A stretch of DNA of 64,000 nt, taken from the NCBI GenBank assembly GCA_965224325.1, contig CBDCYT010000008.1, positions 7,932 to 71,931 of the forward strand, read 5' to 3'. The DNA comes from CBDCMJ01 sp965224325. Lineage in GTDB: Bacteria > Chloroflexota > Dehalococcoidia > Lucifugimonadales > UBA3495. Position 1 is the first letter of the stretch. Every line of letters starts with the position of its first letter. The notes under the pieces were generated by a model. The model saw nothing but the letters and a program-made list of their open reading frames with translations. It was not told where the DNA came from and made no database searches. Positions 60,669 through 64,000 of the stretch are shown piece after piece. The translations under genes were made by a program, and so were the position numbers.

Positions 60669-61911
60669 ACTAAACCAAAGCCAAGGTGGGATGTGCATTT
60701 ACAATACATCGGTGATTGGGCTGGGATTCTCGCAGAAATCCTTCGGCCTTTGATTGTAGGACGGTGCGGCAGCGGCCCTTGACCTCGTCTTTCCGGATGG
60801 ACAGCCCGCAGAGGAAATTCCCGACCCTCTCCTTTACCAGGGCCTTGGTTCCCAAGCACAGGTTTCCGGTGGCTTCCTCTCTCGCCCAGCCCCAGATGGC
60901 CTCATCGGCGTTGAAGTCCGGGCTGTAGCCCGGCAGGTTCATCAGCCGCAGCCCCAAGCCCGGCGTCCGCAGATACTCACGCACCGCCTCGCCGCGGTGC
61001 GCCGGCGCGTTGTCCCAAATCACGTTGAGCGGCCCGGAGTGCCTCTGCCGCAACCGCTCCAGGAAGGCAGCCGAGGTTCCGGAGTTGCTGTTCCCCTCCA
61101 GGTCCATCCACTCCACCTCACCGGTCTCCAGGCACACTGCCGAGTAGTAGCTGGCCTTTTCGCCATAGCTCGGGCTGGTCGAGTCCACCAAGGCCGGCTC
61201 TCCCTTTAGCACCCATTTGCCTCTCAGTTCGGCATCGGCCCGGAAATGGGCCTCGTCGGCGAAGAATATCTTCGCTCCCGTACGCCACGCCTCGTCCGAC
61301 AGGGTGGCGTACTCCGCCACGAAGGCCTCCCGCTTCTGCTCATCTGCCTTGACCAGACGCTTCTTGGGACGCTTCAGGACAAACCCCAAGCGGTGCAGAT
61401 AGTTCAGGCAAGTGCTGCGGCTCAGGCCAATGCCGAAACGCTTCGAGACAAACTGCCGCACCACTTTCCAGTTCCAGTTGGCCATTTCTATGCCCGACAT
61501 CTCGGGCAACTCCTGCACTGCCCCCGTCAACTCCGCCTGTTGCGTCTCGCCAAGTGCGGGGGGGAACCCCCGGTCTGCTCGAATATCAAGGCTGCAGGCC
61601 CTCCCTCGCCGAAGGCGGCGGCCCATCTGCCGATGGTGTGAGCATCCCGGCCCAGTGCCTGGGCGGTGCCCGAGGCGGTCAGGCCCCGGCACAGGAGCCA
61701 CAGTGCGTGCCACCGTTCTCTCTCCCGGGGTGTCGGCGCTAGGTACATCCTGCTGCGCACACTAGCCAAGTCCAACTGCCACCCCTCCAAGTCCGGCCTT
61801 ATCCCCCTCATACCCATCACCATCCCCACTCAGTCTGCTCCCAGTCCTGACGCTATGCCTCCCTGATTCTAGCCGACCCAAATGCGGGTTTCACCTTGGC
61901 TTTGGTTTAGT
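60669..61911 (-). mobile_element. IS630-family element
   Basis: Perfect 20-bp inverted ends (ACTAAACCAAAGCCAAGGTG at 60669-60688, complement at 61892-61911) bound a 1.24-kb element. The right flank shows TA after GGTTTAG; at the left the expected TA is CA. The stop codon of the transposase lies inside the left end, as usual for compact IS630. Confidence 0.88.
60670..61829 (-). CDS. IS630-family transposase in two frames (-1 shift at C7)
   Basis: The first frame (61527-61829) encodes the N-terminal HTH (RERERWHALWLLCRGLTASG). After FEQTGGSPP the second frame (to 60670) takes over with ALGETQQAELTGAV. It continues through the DDE domain: FFADEAHFRADA, NVIWDNAPAHRG, SPDFNADEAIWGWAR. The switch lies in a run of seven C (minus strand) near 61554-61560. 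A -1 slip there restores one protein. Programmed slippage is known in IS630; an indel is the alternative. The catalytic residues are intact. Confidence 0.85.
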
Positions 61912-61917
61912 ACTCAG

Positions 61918-62177
61918 CAGTGTTATGCCCGGAACCGGGCCGTGCAGAGGGGAGTAACTGGAGAGGACACTGGTCAGGTACGATCGTGGCGGGCGGTGTC
62001 GTCCAGGACGAGGCCGAATTGACAGTGGCGCATATTGCCCGTTATTCAGCATGGTCCGGGTGTCCTACGGCTGCATCATTGGTGACTGCCCTTTCGGGGG
62101 CGCTCCCGTTCGATAGATTGTGACGTGCCGGTGGCACCCCCTGGCGACACGCCTACATGGTAATGGCGGATGGGACG
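61918..62177 (+). ncRNA. IS110 left-end non-coding region of the full-length copy
   Basis: This region shares the conserved blocks of 16420-16683 but differs in between, where the earlier two copies agree with each other. Constant blocks with variable loops are what a guide RNA with changed recognition loops would show. It lies directly upstream of an intact IS110 transposase. Confidence 0.5.
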
Positions 62178-63611
62178 ATGAGCACATACAGCAGTAGGGC
62201 CAACCCGGCAGTGAAGGCCTCCAGCAGGCGGGAGGGTCTGCCGGCGGAACTATCACGGGTGAATTTTGGTGCGGCGGGAGTGGACGTGGGCGCCGGCAGC
62301 CACTTCGCGGCGGTGCCCGAAAACAGCTGCGAGCAACCGGTGCGCGAGTTTGGCGCGTTCACTGCGGACTTGTACCTTATGGCCGATTGGCTGGCCGAGT
62401 GCGGTGTGGAGACAGTGGCGATGGAGTCCACCGGAGTCTACTGGATACCACTCTTTGGAGTCTTGGAGGAGCGGGGGTTCCAGGTGATGCTGGTGGACCC
62501 ACGGCGCATTAAGAACGTGCCCGGACGCAAGAGCGACGTGCTGGACTGCCAGTGGCTCCAGCAGCTACATACCTACGGCCTGCTTTCGGCGGCTTTCCGG
62601 CCCGAGGCCGACATCCGGCGGTTGAGAAGCTATCTGCGGCAGCGGGCCATGCTGGTGGAATATGCGGCCCAGCATGTTCAGCACATGCAGAAGGCGCTGA
62701 CCCAGATGAACGTGAAGCTGCACCAGGTCATCAGCGACATCACCGGCAAGACCGGGATGACCATCCTCGAAGCCATCGTGGGGGGTGAGCGAGACCCGCG
62801 AAAGCTGGCGCAATTTCGGGATCCCAGGACCAAGGCAGACGAGGAGACCATGGCCCTATCGCTGGAGGGGCACTGGCGGGAGGAGCACATCTTCGAGCTG
62901 ACCCAGGCCCTGGAGTTGTACCGGGTGTATCAGGCCAAGATTGCCGAGTGCGACCGGGAGATTGAAACCCAGATGGGGCAGTTTGACGACCGTAGCGGTG
63001 GCGCAGCGCCTGCGGAACAGCCCAGGAGGAACCGCATCCAGGGGAACGCGCCGCGCTTTGACGTCCGCGGCCACCTGTACCGGATGACCGGGGTGGACCT
63101 GACCCGGATCAACGGCGTGGACGCCTACACGGCGTTGAAGGTAATCAGCGAGGTAGGCACCGATATGACAAGATGGCCAACGGCCAAGCATTTCGCCTCA
63201 TGGCTGGGATTGAGTCCCAATAACCGGGTCACCGGAGGCAGGGTCATCAGCTCCCGAACCAAGCCCAGCGCCAACCGGGCAGCCAAGGCGCTGCGGCTGG
63301 CGGCCAACGCCCTGTACCGCTCCAACAGTGCGTTGGGAGCGTTCCTGCGCCGCAAGAAGGCGCAGCTGGGACCGCCCAAGGCCATTACGGCCACGGCGCA
63401 CAAGCTGGCCAGAATCATCTACGCCATGCTGCGCTATGGGCAGCAGTACGTGGATGACGGCGCTGACTACTACGAGGCCCAGTACCATCAACGAGCATTG
63501 CGGTCTGCGAAACGGAGGGCGGCGCAGCTGGGTTACGAACTGGTACCCACATCCGATGATCGAAACCGCGCCCTTGATCTGCCCTTGGCAACGGCCGCGA
63601 CCGGCGCGTGA
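62178..63611 (+). CDS. IS110-family transposase, full length
   Basis: From the ATG at 62178 (matching the start of the other copies) the protein has 477 residues. The N-terminal RuvC-like DEDD domain has GVDVGAGSHFAAV, MESTGVYWIPLFG and a KSDVLDCQWLQQLHTYG stretch. The C-terminal Tnp20 domain has MTGVDLTRINGVDAYTAL, FASWLGLSPNN and RTKPSANRAAKALRLAANAL with the serine nucleophile region. It is intact, so it could act on itself and perhaps on the two solo upstream regions. No terminal inverted repeats are expected for this family. Confidence 0.93.
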   Translation: MSTYSSRANPAVKASSRREGLPAELSRVNFGAAGVDVGAGSHFAAVPENSCEQPVREFGAFTADLYLMADWLAECGVETVAMESTGVYWIPLFGVLEERGFQVMLVDPRRIKNVPGRKSDVLDCQWLQQLHTYGLLSAAFRPEADIRRLRSYLRQRAMLVEYAAQHVQHMQKALTQMNVKLHQVISDITGKTGMTILEAIVGGERDPRKLAQFRDPRTKADEETMALSLEGHWREEHIFELTQALELYRVYQAKIAECDREIETQMGQFDDRSGGAAPAEQPRRNRIQGNAPRFDVRGHLYRMTGVDLTRINGVDAYTALKVISEVGTDMTRWPTAKHFASWLGLSPNNRVTGGRVISSRTKPSANRAAKALRLAANALYRSNSALGAFLRRKKAQLGPPKAITATAHKLARIIYAMLRYGQQYVDDGADYYEAQYHQRALRSAKRRAAQLGYELVPTSDDRNRALDLPLATAATGA

Positions 63612-63717
63612 AAACCTCAGTTACTCGATAGTCAACTTGGTTTTGGGATTTGTTTAAGAAAGGGGCCAATTGAGCTATCCTGGCTGGTGGGAAGTGTTGA
63701 TGGCGGGGGTGGGAGTG

Positions 63718-64000
63718 ATGGTCAGGGACAAATACGCGGTGCGGCTGGCACAGGAACAGCGGGAAGGGCTCCAGCGACTGGTCCGGGTTGGCAAAAACTC
63801 AGCCCGAGTGACCGCCAGGGCGCGGATTCTTCTAAAGAGCGACGACGGTTGGGCCGCGCCCCAAGTGGCCGAAGCTTTGGATGTGGCCCTGAGCACGGTA
63901 TACCGGGTCAAGCAGCGCTTTGCCGAAGAAGGGTTGGAGAGGGTTTTGCAGGACCGTCCCCAGGCCAACCGGCCCCGGAAGTTGGACGACCGGGGGGAGG
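63718..64000 (+). CDS. IS630-family transposase, 5' part only
   Basis: The ATG at 63718 opens MVRDKYAVRLAQEQREGLQR followed by a helix-turn-helix (VTARARILLKSDDGW, VAEALDVALSTVYRVKQRF). The frame runs off the window. It is a different IS630 from the one at 60670. An in-frame ATG at 63700 is an alternative start. Confidence 0.8.
   Translation, partial: MVRDKYAVRLAQEQREGLQRLVRVGKNSARVTARARILLKSDDGWAAPQVAEALDVALSTVYRVKQRFAEEGLERVLQDRPQANRPRKLDDRGE

Overview
The window is GC-rich bacterial DNA with frequent GTG/TTG starts and many ATGA-type gene overlaps. It looks like a mobile-element-laden genome of a Chloroflexota (SAR202/Dehalococcoidia-like) or similar environmental lineage. The hints are two tandem LLM flavin monooxygenases, a PAC2 protein, small coiled-coil proteins and scattered repeats carrying the TTCCCGCGAA...CGGGAATCC palindrome. 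This placement is inference; there is no rRNA or other marker gene.

Layout. (1) 1-13,029 is a defence island, partly decayed. It begins with a large restriction helicase/nuclease running off the left edge (1-1830), followed by stubs of a methylase, a PlsC, a DUF1156 methylase and a DUF3883 protein, an intact trypsin-like peptidase and an IS1380 element. It then holds an intact three-gene operon: a 1825-residue single-chain nuclease-helicase-methylase (type ISP-like), a DUF7689-like protein and a SIR2-domain protein. (2) 14,277-15,524 is a type I-E-like CRISPR array of 21 repeats with no cas genes anywhere in the window, followed by an SRAP gene with an in-frame amber codon. (3) 16,420-20,187 holds an IS110 fragment, a nucleotidyltransferase stub and a complete IS1595-family element with 24-bp terminal inverted repeats, an 8-bp target duplication and passenger genes. 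(4) 20,289-27,309 is a sugar/secondary-metabolism cluster: GT4 glycosyltransferase, radical SAM protein (one cluster cysteine missing), WG-repeat/O-methyltransferase fusion and histidine phosphatase in one coupled operon, with a convergent epimerase and UDP-glucose dehydrogenase. (5) 27,353-36,633 holds a frameshifted nuclease, a CAP-domain lipoprotein, a DDE transposase, a DUF4145-like protein, a second IS110 fragment and mostly non-coding DNA. (6) 36,634-39,064 has an Xre regulator and a tyrosine recombinase beside tRNA-Arg(UCU), then a nest of MITEs. (7) 39,211-60,183 is mostly ordinary chromosome: PAC2, PhnD-like protein, class III aminotransferase, two LLM monooxygenases, HigBA-type toxin-antitoxin, RadC, NAD synthetase, Rid protein, RelA/SpoT, lactonase, MFS exporter flanked by inverted MITEs, VOC protein and a GH15-like hydrolase. 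(8) 60,669-64,000 is a run of insertion sequences: IS630 with a frameshift, a full-length IS110, and the start of another IS630.

The best leads for something new are the intact R-M/DUF7689/SIR2 operon, the conserved IS110 upstream regions as bridge-RNA-type guides (kept even in broken copies), the IS1595 element with passenger genes, and the radical SAM/WG-methyltransferase cluster.
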